A stretch of 64,000 nt of DNA. It comes from Microbacterium nymphoidis. GTDB lineage: Bacteria > Actinomycetota > Actinomycetes > Actinomycetales > Microbacteriaceae. Each line of letters begins with the position of its first letter. Position 1 is the first letter of the stretch. The stretch is taken from assembly GCF_021044885.1 (NCBI RefSeq), contig NZ_JAJNOD010000001.1, positions 1,943,345-2,007,344 of the forward strand, read 5' to 3'. Made by a program: the position numbers and the translations under genes. Positions 8,800 to 18,578 of the stretch are shown piece after piece. Below the pieces are notes generated by a model. The model ran no database searches. It was not told the origin of the DNA and saw nothing but the letters and a program-made list of their open reading frames with translations.

Positions 8800-10214
8800 T
8801 GTCCGACGCGCTCACGCGAGACGCTCCCGCATCCGGCGACACCGCCGTCATCAAGGCGCTGCGCAAGATCCGCATGCCCAAGAAGCAGCGCAACCGGGAA
8901 CTGGTGCTTCTGCTGTTCGCCCTGCTGATCAGCGCCGCCGCCGTCTACATCGTCCAGATGGCCACCAGCGGCACCCTCGACGCGGAGTACTTCGGCCTGC
9001 TCGGCGGCACCGCCCTGCTCGTGATCGTCCTGCACGTCGTCCTGCGGTGGCGCGCGCCCAACGCCGATCCCTTCGTGGTCCCCATCGCCACTCTGCTCAC
9101 CGGTATCGGCATCGCGGAGATCTACCGCATCGACTTGCACTGGCTGAGCGTGGGCGAGATGAGCCCGGGCTGGGACCAGAACTCGATCAAGCAGATCGTC
9201 TGGCTGATCATCTCGCTGGTGGCGACACTCGCCGTGGTCCTGCTGCTTCGCAACTACCGCCTGCTGTACCGCTACACGTACATCTTCGGACTGGCGGGCA
9301 TCCTCCTGCTGCTGCTGCCGTTCATTCCGTTCCTGAGCGCCGACGGGAACGCGCAGGTGTGGGTGTCGATCGCCGGCGTGTTCTCGTTCCAGCCGGGTGA
9401 GATCGCGAAGATCTGCCTGGCGATCTTCTTCGCCGGCTACCTGGTGCGCACCCGCGAGAGCCTGGTGTCGGTGGGCCATCGCTTCCTCGGCCTCACCTGG
9501 CCGCGCGCACGGGAGCTGGGCCCGCTGCTGGTGCTGTGGTTCGTCTCGATGGGCATCATCGTCATTCAGCGCGACCTCGGCACCGGTCTGCTGATGTTCG
9601 GCATGTTCGTCGCGATGCTCTACGTGGCCACCGGCAAGACCAGCTGGGTGGTGATCGGTCTGCTGCTCGCCGGCGGCGGCGCCTTCCTCGCCTCTCGGGT
9701 GCTCCCCTACGTCGGACACCGCTTCAACAACTGGCTGAACGCCTTCGACCAGGGCGTCATCGACCAGGAGAACGGCAGCTTCCAGCTGGTGCAGGGCATC
9801 TTCGGGCTGGGCCAGGGCGGCCTGGTGGGCACCGGTCTCGGCCAGGGCCGGCCGTACCTCACCCCGCTGGCGCAGAGCGACTACATCATCCCGAGCCTCG
9901 GTGAAGAACTCGGACTCGTCGGCCTGTTCGCTCTGCTCTGCCTCTACATGGTGTTCATCAGCCGCGGCCTGCGCATCGGCCTCACCGGCCAGGACGACTT
10001 CGGCAAGCTGCTGGCCACGGGCCTCGCGTTCACCCTGGCGCTGCAGGTGTTCATCATGGTGGGCGGCGTGACGCGCGTGATCCCGCTCACGGGTCTGACC
10101 ACGCCCTTCCTGGCTTCGGGTGGTTCCTCGCTGGTGGCCAACTGGATCATCGTCGGCCTCCTGCTGCGGGTCTCCGACGCGGTACGCAGCCAGCCCCGGG
10201 TGGTGATCGGATGA
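8799..10214 (+). CDS. rodA: SEDS peptidoglycan glycosyltransferase RodA/FtsW family
   Basis: 471 residues with about ten to eleven transmembrane helices. It polymerises lipid II into glycan strands during elongation, paired with the transpeptidase PbpA encoded next. SEDS hallmarks visible are the periplasmic loop with NGSFQLVQGIFGLGQGGLVGTGLG and the SDYIIPSLGEELG segment; the catalytic Asp of the family lies in this second region. The N-terminal 45 residues are cytosolic and basic. It overlaps pstP by 1 base and its stop overlaps the pbpA start (ATGA), so the pair is translationally coupled. Confidence 0.93.
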   Translation: MSDALTRDAPASGDTAVIKALRKIRMPKKQRNRELVLLLFALLISAAAVYIVQMATSGTLDAEYFGLLGGTALLVIVLHVVLRWRAPNADPFVVPIATLLTGIGIAEIYRIDLHWLSVGEMSPGWDQNSIKQIVWLIISLVATLAVVLLLRNYRLLYRYTYIFGLAGILLLLLPFIPFLSADGNAQVWVSIAGVFSFQPGEIAKICLAIFFAGYLVRTRESLVSVGHRFLGLTWPRARELGPLLVLWFVSMGIIVIQRDLGTGLLMFGMFVAMLYVATGKTSWVVIGLLLAGGGAFLASRVLPYVGHRFNNWLNAFDQGVIDQENGSFQLVQGIFGLGQGGLVGTGLGQGRPYLTPLAQSDYIIPSLGEELGLVGLFALLCLYMVFISRGLRIGLTGQDDFGKLLATGLAFTLALQVFIMVGGVTRVIPLTGLTTPFLASGGSSLVANWIIVGLLLRVSDAVRSQPRVVIG

Positions 10215-11668
10215 CCAAGGAAGTTCGTCGACTGGCGATTCTCATCCTCGCGATGTTCCTCACCCTGTTCTGCTCGGTGACCGTGATCCAGGGTGTGCAG
10301 AGCGACTCGCTCGCGGAGAACCCGAACAACAAGCGCGCGCAGTACGACAGCTACGAGGTGCAGCGTGGATCGATCATCGCCAGCGGTTCGGTGATCGCAT
10401 CGTCCGTGCCGACGAGCGATCTCTACTCGTTCCAGCGCGTCTACACCGACGCCGCGATGTGGGCGCCGGTCACCGGCTATTACAACCCCGCCCTGGGGTC
10501 GTGGACCGGCATCGAAGCGGCGATGAACAGCGAACTCTCCGGCCGCGGCGGTTCGCAGTTCTTCGAGCGGCTCGACCAGCTGATCTCGGGTCAGGCGCCG
10601 CGCGGCTCCAGCGTGGCGCTCTCCCTGGACCCGGTGGTGCAGAAGGCTGCGTTCGAGGCGCTCGGCGACCAGCAGGGCGCCGTGGTCGCCATCGAGCCGA
10701 AGACCGGCCGCATCCTCGCGATGGTGAGCTCGCCCACGTTCGACACGAACAGTCTCGCCACGCACGACACCGACGCCGCCAATGCGGCGTACGACGCCCT
10801 AGACGCCGCCGACCCCGACCCGCTGATCAACCGCGCCATCGGCGGCGACATGAACCCTCCGGGCTCCACGTTCAAGCTGGTGGTGGCCGCGGCCGCCCTG
10901 GATTCGGGCAAGTACACCGCCTCATCCACGCTGCCCAACCCCGCGAGCTTCACGCTGCCGCAGACCAATCACCAGGTCATGAACGCGAGCGGCGGCACGT
11001 GTGGCCCCGGTGACACCGTGACCATCGCCGACGCCCTGCGCCTCAGCTGCAACGTGCCGATGGCCGAACTGGCCATCGAGCTGGGCGATGACGCCCTGCG
11101 CCAGATGGCCGAGTCGTTCGGCTTCAACCACTCGTTCGAACTGCCCCTCAAGGCACCCGCCTCCGTGTTCCCGCAGAAGCTCGATGTGCCGCAGACCGGC
11201 ATGGCGGGATTCGGCCAGAGCGACCTGCGCGCCACCCCGCTGCAGATGGCGCTCGTGGCCGCCGGAATCGCCAATGGCGGCGTGGTGATGACCCCCACCA
11301 TGGTGGACGGGGTCGTGGCGCCGGACCTGAGTGTGCATAATGCAACTGAACCCCAGCAGCTGTCTCAGCCCGTGACCTCGAAAGTGGCGGATGCGCTGAA
11401 GAGCATGATGGTCGCCGATGTCAGTAATGGCGTCGCGGGCGGTGCAAGAATAGACGGAGTCGACGTGGGCGGTAAGACCGGTACCGCCGAGAACGATTCC
11501 GACGAACCCTACACGCTCTGGTTCACGGGCTTCGCTCCGGCGGAGAACCCCGAAGTGGCCGTTGCGGTCGTCGTGGAGAACGGCGGCGGTCAGGGGCAGT
11601 CAGGATCGGGAGATGCCATCGCAGCTCCCATCGCGAAGCAGGTCATGGAGGCGGTGCTGAACAAATGA
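10211..11668 (+). CDS. pbpA: Penicillin-binding protein PbpA (class B transpeptidase)
   Basis: 485 residues. One N-terminal signal-anchor helix (about residues 8-30) precedes a small dimerisation-type region and the transpeptidase domain. Active-site motifs are STFK (serine near 217), SCN (near 280) and KTGT (near 420), in the order expected for a D,D-transpeptidase that cross-links peptidoglycan. It follows rodA with a 4-base overlap, giving a SEDS-bPBP pair, and overlaps the kinase gene downstream by 4 bases. Confidence 0.94.
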   Translation: MTKEVRRLAILILAMFLTLFCSVTVIQGVQSDSLAENPNNKRAQYDSYEVQRGSIIASGSVIASSVPTSDLYSFQRVYTDAAMWAPVTGYYNPALGSWTGIEAAMNSELSGRGGSQFFERLDQLISGQAPRGSSVALSLDPVVQKAAFEALGDQQGAVVAIEPKTGRILAMVSSPTFDTNSLATHDTDAANAAYDALDAADPDPLINRAIGGDMNPPGSTFKLVVAAAALDSGKYTASSTLPNPASFTLPQTNHQVMNASGGTCGPGDTVTIADALRLSCNVPMAELAIELGDDALRQMAESFGFNHSFELPLKAPASVFPQKLDVPQTGMAGFGQSDLRATPLQMALVAAGIANGGVVMTPTMVDGVVAPDLSVHNATEPQQLSQPVTSKVADALKSMMVADVSNGVAGGARIDGVDVGGKTGTAENDSDEPYTLWFTGFAPAENPEVAVAVVVENGGGQGQSGSGDAIAAPIAKQVMEAVLNK

Positions 11669-13461
11669 GGCCGACACAGGGCGTCACCTTCGGTGGACGG
11701 TATGAGCTGGTGTCCCGCATCGCCATCGGCGGCATGGGCGAGGTCTGGGAAGCGACCGATCACGTCATCGGGCGAACCGTCGCGATCAAGATCCTCAAGG
11801 ACGAGTACATGGGGGACCCCGGGTTCCTCGAGCGGTTCCGCGCCGAGGCGCGCCACGCCGCCCTCGTGAACCACGAGGGCATCGCGAGCGTCTTCGACTA
11901 CGGCGAGGAGAACGGCTCGGCCTTCCTCGTCATGGAGCTCGTTCCCGGCGAGGCCCTCTCCTCCATCCTGGAGCGCGATGGTGCGCTCAGCAGCGACAAG
12001 ACGCTCGACTACGTGGCGCAGACGGCCGCAGCGCTCCAGGCAGCGCACGCCGCCGGGCTGGTGCACCGCGACATCAAGCCGGGAAACCTGCTGATCACCC
12101 CCGACGGCCGCGTCAAGATCACGGACTTCGGTATCGCCCGCATCGCCGATCAGGTGCCGCTCACGGCCACCGGACAGGTGATGGGAACGGTGCAGTACCT
12201 GTCGCCGGAGCAGGCGTCCGGTCATCCTGCATCCCCGGCCACGGACACGTACTCGCTGGGAATCGTGGCCTACGAATGCCTGGCCGGCAAGCGCCCCTTC
12301 ACCGGCGAGTCGCAGGTCGCGATCGCCATGGCGCAGATCAACGACACCCCGCCGCCCCTGCCCGCAACCGTGGCGCAGCCGGTGCAGAACCTCGTGATGG
12401 CGATGATCGCGAAGAAGCCGGAGGATCGCCCCGCGTCCTCGGCCGCAGTGGCACGTGCCGCCACCGCTCTCCGACGCGGAGACATGGCAGCTGCAGTACA
12501 GGCCGTACCCGCCATCGCGACCGGAATGGGTGCGCTGGCCGGTGCTGAGGACGACGCGACCCAGCTGCTCTTCGGAGACACCGCCGCAGCCACCCGCATG
12601 CTGGACGCCACCGAGCAGCAGCCCGCCGCCACCGCGACGAAGGGCAAGCGCAGCCCGTGGACGTGGCCGCTGGTCGCGCTCATCGCGCTCCTGCTCATCG
12701 TGCTGGCCGGGACGCTGTTCGCTCTGCTGAACCCGAGCAGCAACGGCGCGGACAAGGTCACCACATCGGCGCCGCCGAGCTCGGCCGCGCCCTCCAAGAC
12801 CCCCTCGTCCACGCCGACTCCCACGACGAAGCTGGTGCCGCTCGGGGACCTCAACCTCCTCAACCAGCCGTGCGACGCCGCGAAGGCCACGCTGGCCGCC
12901 CACAACCTCGTCGGCGAGTGCGTGGACGGCACCACGCCCGCGCCGAGCGCCGACCTGGTCGGCGCGGTGGCCTCCATGGCGCCCGCCGGCGGCAACGTCG
13001 AGGAGGGTTCCACCGTGACGCTCACGCTCTACGGTGCGCAGTCCGAGCTGGTGGCACCCGCAGCGGCGACGTTCGCCGTCAACGGCAACGCGGTGCAGCA
13101 GGCGGAGGCGGGCTCCACCGTGGAGCTCACCTGGCCCGCCTACCAGGCATGCCCGGCGGACGAGGCACTCACCGGCTACACGATCACACTGACGAACGCG
13201 GTGTTCCAGGACGACCAGTCCACCTCCAAGCAGGTCTCCAGCCCCGAGCGCCTGCTCGTGGTGATCGGCGACATGGCTCCGCAGGCCGCCATCGCCAGCT
13301 ACACGGTGACGTGCGGTGAACGACCGAGCCCGGCGTCTGCCGAAGTGAAGGTCCAGATCACTCCGGCACCGGAGCCCGAGCCGACGCCGACCGGCCCCAC
13401 CGCGACACCCACCGCTGGTGCAGGGGGCGACACGTCGGGCAACGGCGGCAGCAGCCAGTAA
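11665..13461 (+). CDS. pknA: Serine/threonine kinase PknA-like with extracellular domains
   Basis: 598 residues. The kinase domain (about residues 8-270) has the GxGxxGxV-type loop [15 protein letters not shown] lysine, HRDIKPGN catalytic loop and DFGIA. A juxtamembrane linker leads to a transmembrane helix near 332-353. The extracellular part holds one PASTA-like segment (about 390-455), then a beta-rich segment resembling fibronectin type III (about 465-560) and a Pro/Thr/Glu-rich tail ending in Gly/Ser. Mycobacterial PknA has a much shorter extracellular region, so this outer part is notable. Position between pbpA and pknB supports the name. Confidence 0.88.
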   Translation: MRPTQGVTFGGRYELVSRIAIGGMGEVWEATDHVIGRTVAIKILKDEYMGDPGFLERFRAEARHAALVNHEGIASVFDYGEENGSAFLVMELVPGEALSSILERDGALSSDKTLDYVAQTAAALQAAHAAGLVHRDIKPGNLLITPDGRVKITDFGIARIADQVPLTATGQVMGTVQYLSPEQASGHPASPATDTYSLGIVAYECLAGKRPFTGESQVAIAMAQINDTPPPLPATVAQPVQNLVMAMIAKKPEDRPASSAAVARAATALRRGDMAAAVQAVPAIATGMGALAGAEDDATQLLFGDTAAATRMLDATEQQPAATATKGKRSPWTWPLVALIALLLIVLAGTLFALLNPSSNGADKVTTSAPPSSAAPSKTPSSTPTPTTKLVPLGDLNLLNQPCDAAKATLAAHNLVGECVDGTTPAPSADLVGAVASMAPAGGNVEEGSTVTLTLYGAQSELVAPAAATFAVNGNAVQQAEAGSTVELTWPAYQACPADEALTGYTITLTNAVFQDDQSTSKQVSSPERLLVVIGDMAPQAAIASYTVTCGERPSPASAEVKVQITPAPEPEPTPTGPTATPTAGAGGDTSGNGGSSQ

Positions 13462-13494
13462 GCTTGTCCCACACAGATATGGGGGGCGTAGTCC

Positions 13495-15162
13495 GTGTCG
13501 GAACCGTCACGTGTCCTGTCGGGACGATACCGCGTCGATGACGTCATCGGCACCGGTGGCATGGCCACCGTGTACCGCGGGTACGACCTCAAGCTCGGAC
13601 GCACCGTCGCCGTCAAGATCCTGAACAAGGACCTGGCACGCGACAGCACCTTCCGCACCCGCTTCCGGATGGAAGCGCAGGCCGCCTCCCGCATGGCGAA
13701 CCAGTCCATCGTCCGCGTCTTCGATGCGGGCGAGGACACGGAGAACGACGTCGCGGTCCCCTACATCATCATGGAGCTGGTGACGGGGCGCACCCTCAAG
13801 CAGCACGCCGCGGAGGGACGACTCACCACGTCGGACGCCCTGCGCTACGTCGACGGCATCCTGGAGGCGCTGGAGTACTCGCACCGAGCCGGGGTCATCC
13901 ACCGAGACATCAAGCCCGGAAACGTGATGATCACCGAGGACGGCCGCGTCAAGGTGATGGACTTCGGGATCGCACGCGCGGTCTCCGACTCCTCGTCCAC
14001 CGTCGCCGAGACCACGTCCATCATCGGCACGGCGGCCTACTTCTCGCCGGAGCAGGCGAAGGGCGAGCCGGTCGATGCCCGCACCGACCTCTACTCCACC
14101 GGCATCGTGCTGTACGAGCTGCTCACGGGGCGCCAGCCGTTCCGCGGCGACTCCCCCGTCGCCGTCGCCTATCAGCACGTCAGCGAGACACCCGTACCCC
14201 CCTCCGAGGTGGATCAGGCCGTGCCCCGGGCGCTCGATGAGGTCGTGCTGCGCGCGCTCGCCAAGGACCCCTACAACCGCTACCCCGATGCGGCCACCTT
14301 CCGCGCTGCGCTGGCCGGTGCCGCCGACGGACGCACGCCGTCCAAGCGACACCTGGAGAACCTCACCAACGAGCTCTACGGCGCCAACCCGCGCGCCGCA
14401 GCCGAGACGGCACGATCACTGCGTCAGCTCTCCACCGACACCACAATGACCCGCACTCAGCAGGGTCCGCCCGTGGCGTGGATCTGGGCGGGCGTGGCGG
14501 TCGTCGCGGTTCTCGTCGTCTCCGTCGTGTTCTGGGCCGTGAGTTTCGGCAAGCCTTCTCCCACGGCGACTCCCACCGGCCTCACCGTCCCCAATGTGGT
14601 GACGATGGAGTTCGACCAGGCCACGCACGAACTCACCGAGAAGGGCCTGCGCTTCAAGAAGACCGAAGAAGCCAGCGAGGATGTGGCCGCGGGTTCGGTC
14701 ATACGAACAGATCCCGCACCCGGAACTCCCATCGAGCCGGCGTCGTCGGTCACGCTGGTGGTGTCCACCGGTGCAGCCACCGTGGAGGTGCCGGCGCTGG
14801 TGGATCAGACGTCCGCGGCCCAGGCGCTACAGGCGGCGGGGCTGCAGCTCGGAGCCGTGAACGCGCAGAACGACCCCTCGCGTGCGAAGGGGACCGTCAT
14901 TTCCTCGGAGCCGGCCGCGGGTGAGAAGGTGGCGCCCGGAACCACCGTGCGACTTCTCGTGGCCTCCGGCAAGGTGACCGTCGTCAACTACAAGGGCTGG
15001 TCGCTCGAGGCCGCCCGGGAGACGCTCGAGGGGCCCGAGTTCGAGCTCACCGTGAACGCCACGCCCGATCCCTCATGCACCGGCGGAACCGTTCAGTCGC
15101 AGGTGCAGATCGGCGACGTCGACATTCACTCCACCGTCGATCTGACCTACTGCGCGGGCTGA
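13495..15162 (+). CDS. pknB: PASTA-domain serine/threonine kinase PknB
   Basis: 555 residues from a GTG at 13495, preceded by a GGGGGG-type ribosome site. Kinase domain about residues 5-265 with [27 protein letters not shown] and DFGIA; transmembrane helix near 328-350 (WIWAGVAVVAVLVVSVVFW); then three PASTA repeats (about 362-428, 430-497, 498-554), each beginning with a V-P/VxN strand. PASTA domains bind lipid II or muropeptides, so this kinase senses wall precursors and controls growth and division. Last gene of the fhaA-pknB operon; the 33-base gap after pknA is the widest in the operon. Confidence 0.95.
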   Translation: MSEPSRVLSGRYRVDDVIGTGGMATVYRGYDLKLGRTVAVKILNKDLARDSTFRTRFRMEAQAASRMANQSIVRVFDAGEDTENDVAVPYIIMELVTGRTLKQHAAEGRLTTSDALRYVDGILEALEYSHRAGVIHRDIKPGNVMITEDGRVKVMDFGIARAVSDSSSTVAETTSIIGTAAYFSPEQAKGEPVDARTDLYSTGIVLYELLTGRQPFRGDSPVAVAYQHVSETPVPPSEVDQAVPRALDEVVLRALAKDPYNRYPDAATFRAALAGAADGRTPSKRHLENLTNELYGANPRAAAETARSLRQLSTDTTMTRTQQGPPVAWIWAGVAVVAVLVVSVVFWAVSFGKPSPTATPTGLTVPNVVTMEFDQATHELTEKGLRFKKTEEASEDVAAGSVIRTDPAPGTPIEPASSVTLVVSTGAATVEVPALVDQTSAAQALQAAGLQLGAVNAQNDPSRAKGTVISSEPAAGEKVAPGTTVRLLVASGKVTVVNYKGWSLEAARETLEGPEFELTVNATPDPSCTGGTVQSQVQIGDVDIHSTVDLTYCAG

Positions 15163-15198
15163 CCGCGTCCTCGTGACGCCCTGCGAGAGAATGAGCGC

Positions 15199-15801
15199 AT
15201 GCCCCGTCCGCCCTCCGCGTCCGTCAATCTGGAATCCGTTCCCGGCGCTGATCGATCGGTCATCGGGGACGGAGGACTGAACGCGCGGGCGGCGATGCAG
15301 GCGATGATCACGTGGGCGTCGTCGATGACCCGCCGCGAGGATCTGCTGCGGCGCAGCGACTTCCCGCTCGCCGACGACATGCTGGCGTTCCTGGTCATGA
15401 ATCAGCTCGCCTATCGCGGCCTCGCCCGCCCCACCGAGCTCGCCGACGCCGTGCACACGGGACGATCCAACCTCAGCAAGGTGATCCGTCGTCTGGAAGA
15501 GGCCGGTCTCGTCGGTCGCATGCCGAACCCCGAGGACGGCCGCGAGACGATGATCGGGATGACCCTGCAGGGGCGGTCCGTGGCGAGCCGCATCGTCGCG
15601 GCCAGCGACGATGATCTCGGCGCCGCGGTCGCCCACTGGAGCGATGAGGATCTGACCCGGTTCGAGGAACTGCTCGTCCGTCTGGTGCGAGACCTCGACG
15701 ATCAGATGGACGGCGGGGTGCGGCGTGTGGCAGGCGTCAGCTGGAAGCCTTCGGCAGCCCGATGGGATCCGACCCGCTCCGCAGACAGTTCTGCCAGCTG
15801 A
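15199..15801 (+). CDS. MarR-family transcriptional regulator
   Basis: 200 residues. A winged helix-turn-helix spans about residues 70-130 (LARPTELADAVHTGRSNLSKVIRRLEEAG, split here across helices; wing GRETMIGMTLQG). The N-terminal 40 and C-terminal 25 residues are extensions beyond the MarR core. The last 100 bases overlap the 3' end of the convergent rhamnosidase gene, an unusual arrangement. Its place next to the transporter/rhamnosidase operon makes it a candidate regulator of that operon, possibly through the palindrome at 19899-19931; this is inference. Confidence 0.85.
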   Translation: MPRPPSASVNLESVPGADRSVIGDGGLNARAAMQAMITWASSMTRREDLLRRSDFPLADDMLAFLVMNQLAYRGLARPTELADAVHTGRSNLSKVIRRLEEAGLVGRMPNPEDGRETMIGMTLQGRSVASRIVAASDDDLGAAVAHWSDEDLTRFEELLVRLVRDLDDQMDGGVRRVAGVSWKPSAARWDPTRSADSSAS

Positions 15802-18578
15802 CGCGCGATCTCGGCCTGAATCATCGGGCTGGCGTACTGGAACACCACTTCGGCCAGGGTCTGCCGTGCTGTCCAGCGCGTGCCCGCGTGCATCGCCGCC
15901 ACCGATCCCGGGCGGTGCTGCTCCAGCAGCTGCTCGACCAGCCGCAGCGCTTCCGGATCGTCGATGACATCCGCGAGCGCGGTGTCCATTCCCACTGCGC
16001 CCGGCGATGATCCACCCTCCGCCGGGCACACCCAGCGATGGTTGCCGGCGCCGACGGAGAACTCACGCCCGTCGGGAAGACGCACCTGGGCCGTGACGCC
16101 CGCGGGAAGGGCGGCGTGGACCACGATCTGCGCGTCCTCTCGTCGCCATCCCGCCTCGATCCGGCCGAACGGACCCTCGTAGGACGCGGAGGCGTCGTCG
16201 ACACCGGGCAGCGGGTGCGGTGCGATGCGGACGCTGCGATGACCCGGTCGGGTCAGGGCCAGGCCCGCGAGCTCGCGATGCATCCAGTCGGCCACCGCCC
16301 CCAGTGCGTAGTGGTTGAAGCTGGTCATGTCGCCGGGGTTGATGGAGCCGTCGGGAAGCATCGAGTCCCACCGTTCCCAGATGGTCGTGGCACCCATGGT
16401 GACCGGGTAGAGCCAGGATGGACAGGCCGTCTGCAGCAGCAGGCGCCCTGCCGCGGCATCGTGCCCGGTGGACGTGAGGGCATCGAGCACGATCGGCGTG
16501 CCCACGAACCCTGTCGCGATGCGATAGCCGTTCTCCCGCACGAGAGCGGCCAGCCGCCGTCCCGCGGGGTCACGCAGCGCCGGGGGGAGCAGATCGAACG
16601 TCAGCGCCAGCGCGTAGGCGGTCGGAGTGTCGGAGAGCAGACGCCCGGCCCCGGTCACGTACTCGCGCACGAATGCCTGCCGCACCTCGTCCGCGACGCC
16701 GCGATAGCGCTCCGCGTCCGTCGTGTGCCCGAGGATCTCTGCTGCTCGCGACAACAGACGCGTCGAGTGGGCGAGATAGGCCGTGGCTACAAGCCCGGTG
16801 GCGGTCATCGCCTGGCCCGGTCGGTCGGGCGGTGCCGTCGGGTCGAGCCAGTCCCCGAACTGGAAGTCCCCCTCCCACACCCGGCCAGCCCCCGCCCGTC
16901 GCAGGCAGAGCTCGACCCACGCCCGGGCACTCGGGTACTGACGTGTGAGCACATCGCGGTCGCCGAAGTGCCGTTCCAGCACGTCCGGCACGATGACGGC
17001 CGCGTCCCCCCATGCGGCCGCGGGCCGTGCCAGGCCGATCACATCGGGGATCACGAACGGGACCACGCCCTCGTCATCCTGTTCCAGAGCAAGATCGCGC
17101 AGCCAGGAGTCGAGGAATCCCCGGACGTCGTAGAGGAACGCGGCCGTGGGGGCGAAGACCTGGATGTCGCCGGTCCATCCGAGCCGTTCATCGCGCTGTG
17201 GGCAGTCTGTGGGCACGGACAGGAAATTCCCCCGCAGACTCCACACGACGTTCTCATGCAGCCGCTGAAGCAAGGGATGAGAGGTGTGGAACCAGCCGGT
17301 GCGTTCCAGGTCGCTGTGGATGACCACGGCGGTCACGTCGTCGGTGACGATCTCACCCGGCCAGCCGCTCACCTCGGCGTACCGGAAGCCGTGGAAGGTG
17401 AACTCCGGCTCCCACACTTCGACGCCCTCGCCGCTGAGCGTGTAGCGATCGGTGGCGGCGGCCCGGCGCAGCGGCCGGACGCCGAGCTCACCGTGCTCGA
17501 GCACCTCCGCGTGGCGCACCGTCACTGTCGTGCCCGCCGGGCCCGTCACGCGCAGCCGCACCCGCCCGACCAGGTTCTGCCCGAAATCGAGGATGGTCGC
17601 ATCGCCCGCACCGGGCAGCAGCGCGACGGGTCGGCGTTCCTCCGTGCGGCGCACGGGAGGAGAGATCCGCGGGCCGGGGACGTGCTCCGCGGGATGGATC
17701 AGTGCCGGTGTCCACCCGCCATCGTCGTACCCCGGCTGGTCACAGGGGCGACCCGCTGCGTCCCGCAGGTGCATACGCGCGTCATAGCACTCACCGGCGT
17801 AGAGACCGCTGGTGCGCAGCGCGCCACGGGTAGTGCGCCAGGCACCGTCGGTCGAGATCCACCGATGCGCACCGTCTGCCGATTCCACGAGAAGCTGCAT
17901 CGCCACGCGCGGCTGCTCGCCGTAGCGCGGCTGCGCGTTCTGGCGGAAGCCGAAGTGCTCCGTGGCCCAGGCGCCGGCCAGGCGGATCAGGATGCAGTTG
18001 TCCCCCTCACGGAGGAGGCCGGTGACGTCGGTGGTCTCGTGGACGGTGCGTGCGGAGTACGGGGTCCATCCGGGTGCGAGGACATGGTCGGTGACGTCGG
18101 CGCCGTTGACACTCACCTGGTGCACGCCCACGGAACTCGAATACAGGGTGGCGCGCACCACGTCGTGCGCCGTGAACTCGTGCCGGAGCAGTACCGGCTG
18201 CGCGTGGATCTCCGGTGTCCGCTGGCCGATCCAGTCAGCATGCCATTCGCCGTCCCCGAGAAATGCGGCAACGACCGGCACCGGTTCGCTCCAGTCGCTC
18301 GCCGACTCATCGTCGCCGAACACCCGGACACGCAGCGTGCCCTGCTGTCGGGGCGCGAGCGGAGCGAACGGCCACGTACGCCGAAGTCGCCCTCCACCCG
18401 GCAGCCGGGCCCGCTCCACCGCGCCCGCGCTGCTCCACTCGACCTCTGCACCGGCCTGCCGCCATGACGGCGACGGCACGGTGATCCGCCAACCGATCCG
18501 CGGCTCGGCCACCGGTGTGGGATCGCCCCGACGGGGCGCTTCCACATCCACCCGGGTGACGACGGCGACGGCGGTCAT
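15702..18578 (-). CDS. GH78 alpha-L-rhamnosidase
   Basis: 958 residues, no signal peptide, so probably cytoplasmic. The order of domains fits GH78: N-terminal beta-sandwich domains with a YAGECYDARMH-type strand (about residues 1-400), then the (alpha/alpha)6 catalytic barrel (about 430-790). The conserved acid motif is DCPQRDERLGW near 463, the second glutamate is in TIWERWDSM near 733, and SFNHYALG follows near 756. It releases terminal L-rhamnose from imported glycosides or oligosaccharides. A further 70-residue helical tail ends the protein and overlaps the MarR gene. It overlaps the transporter gene by 4 bases (ATGA), giving a two-gene operon. Confidence 0.9.
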   Translation of the reverse strand: MTAVAVVTRVDVEAPRRGDPTPVAEPRIGWRITVPSPSWRQAGAEVEWSSAGAVERARLPGGGRLRRTWPFAPLAPRQQGTLRVRVFGDDESASDWSEPVPVVAAFLGDGEWHADWIGQRTPEIHAQPVLLRHEFTAHDVVRATLYSSSVGVHQVSVNGADVTDHVLAPGWTPYSARTVHETTDVTGLLREGDNCILIRLAGAWATEHFGFRQNAQPRYGEQPRVAMQLLVESADGAHRWISTDGAWRTTRGALRTSGLYAGECYDARMHLRDAAGRPCDQPGYDDGGWTPALIHPAEHVPGPRISPPVRRTEERRPVALLPGAGDATILDFGQNLVGRVRLRVTGPAGTTVTVRHAEVLEHGELGVRPLRRAAATDRYTLSGEGVEVWEPEFTFHGFRYAEVSGWPGEIVTDDVTAVVIHSDLERTGWFHTSHPLLQRLHENVVWSLRGNFLSVPTDCPQRDERLGWTGDIQVFAPTAAFLYDVRGFLDSWLRDLALEQDDEGVVPFVIPDVIGLARPAAAWGDAAVIVPDVLERHFGDRDVLTRQYPSARAWVELCLRRAGAGRVWEGDFQFGDWLDPTAPPDRPGQAMTATGLVATAYLAHSTRLLSRAAEILGHTTDAERYRGVADEVRQAFVREYVTGAGRLLSDTPTAYALALTFDLLPPALRDPAGRRLAALVRENGYRIATGFVGTPIVLDALTSTGHDAAAGRLLLQTACPSWLYPVTMGATTIWERWDSMLPDGSINPGDMTSFNHYALGAVADWMHRELAGLALTRPGHRSVRIAPHPLPGVDDASASYEGPFGRIEAGWRREDAQIVVHAALPAGVTAQVRLPDGREFSVGAGNHRWVCPAEGGSSPGAVGMDTALADVIDDPEALRLVEQLLEQHRPGSVAAMHAGTRWTARQTLAEVVFQYASPMIQAEIARQLAELSAERVGSHRAAEGFQLTPATRRTPPSI

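Noticed and set aside
16038..18467. 809-residue plus-strand frame opposite the rhamnosidase
   Set aside because: Antisense of the GH78 gene whose motifs are intact; no start with ribosome site.
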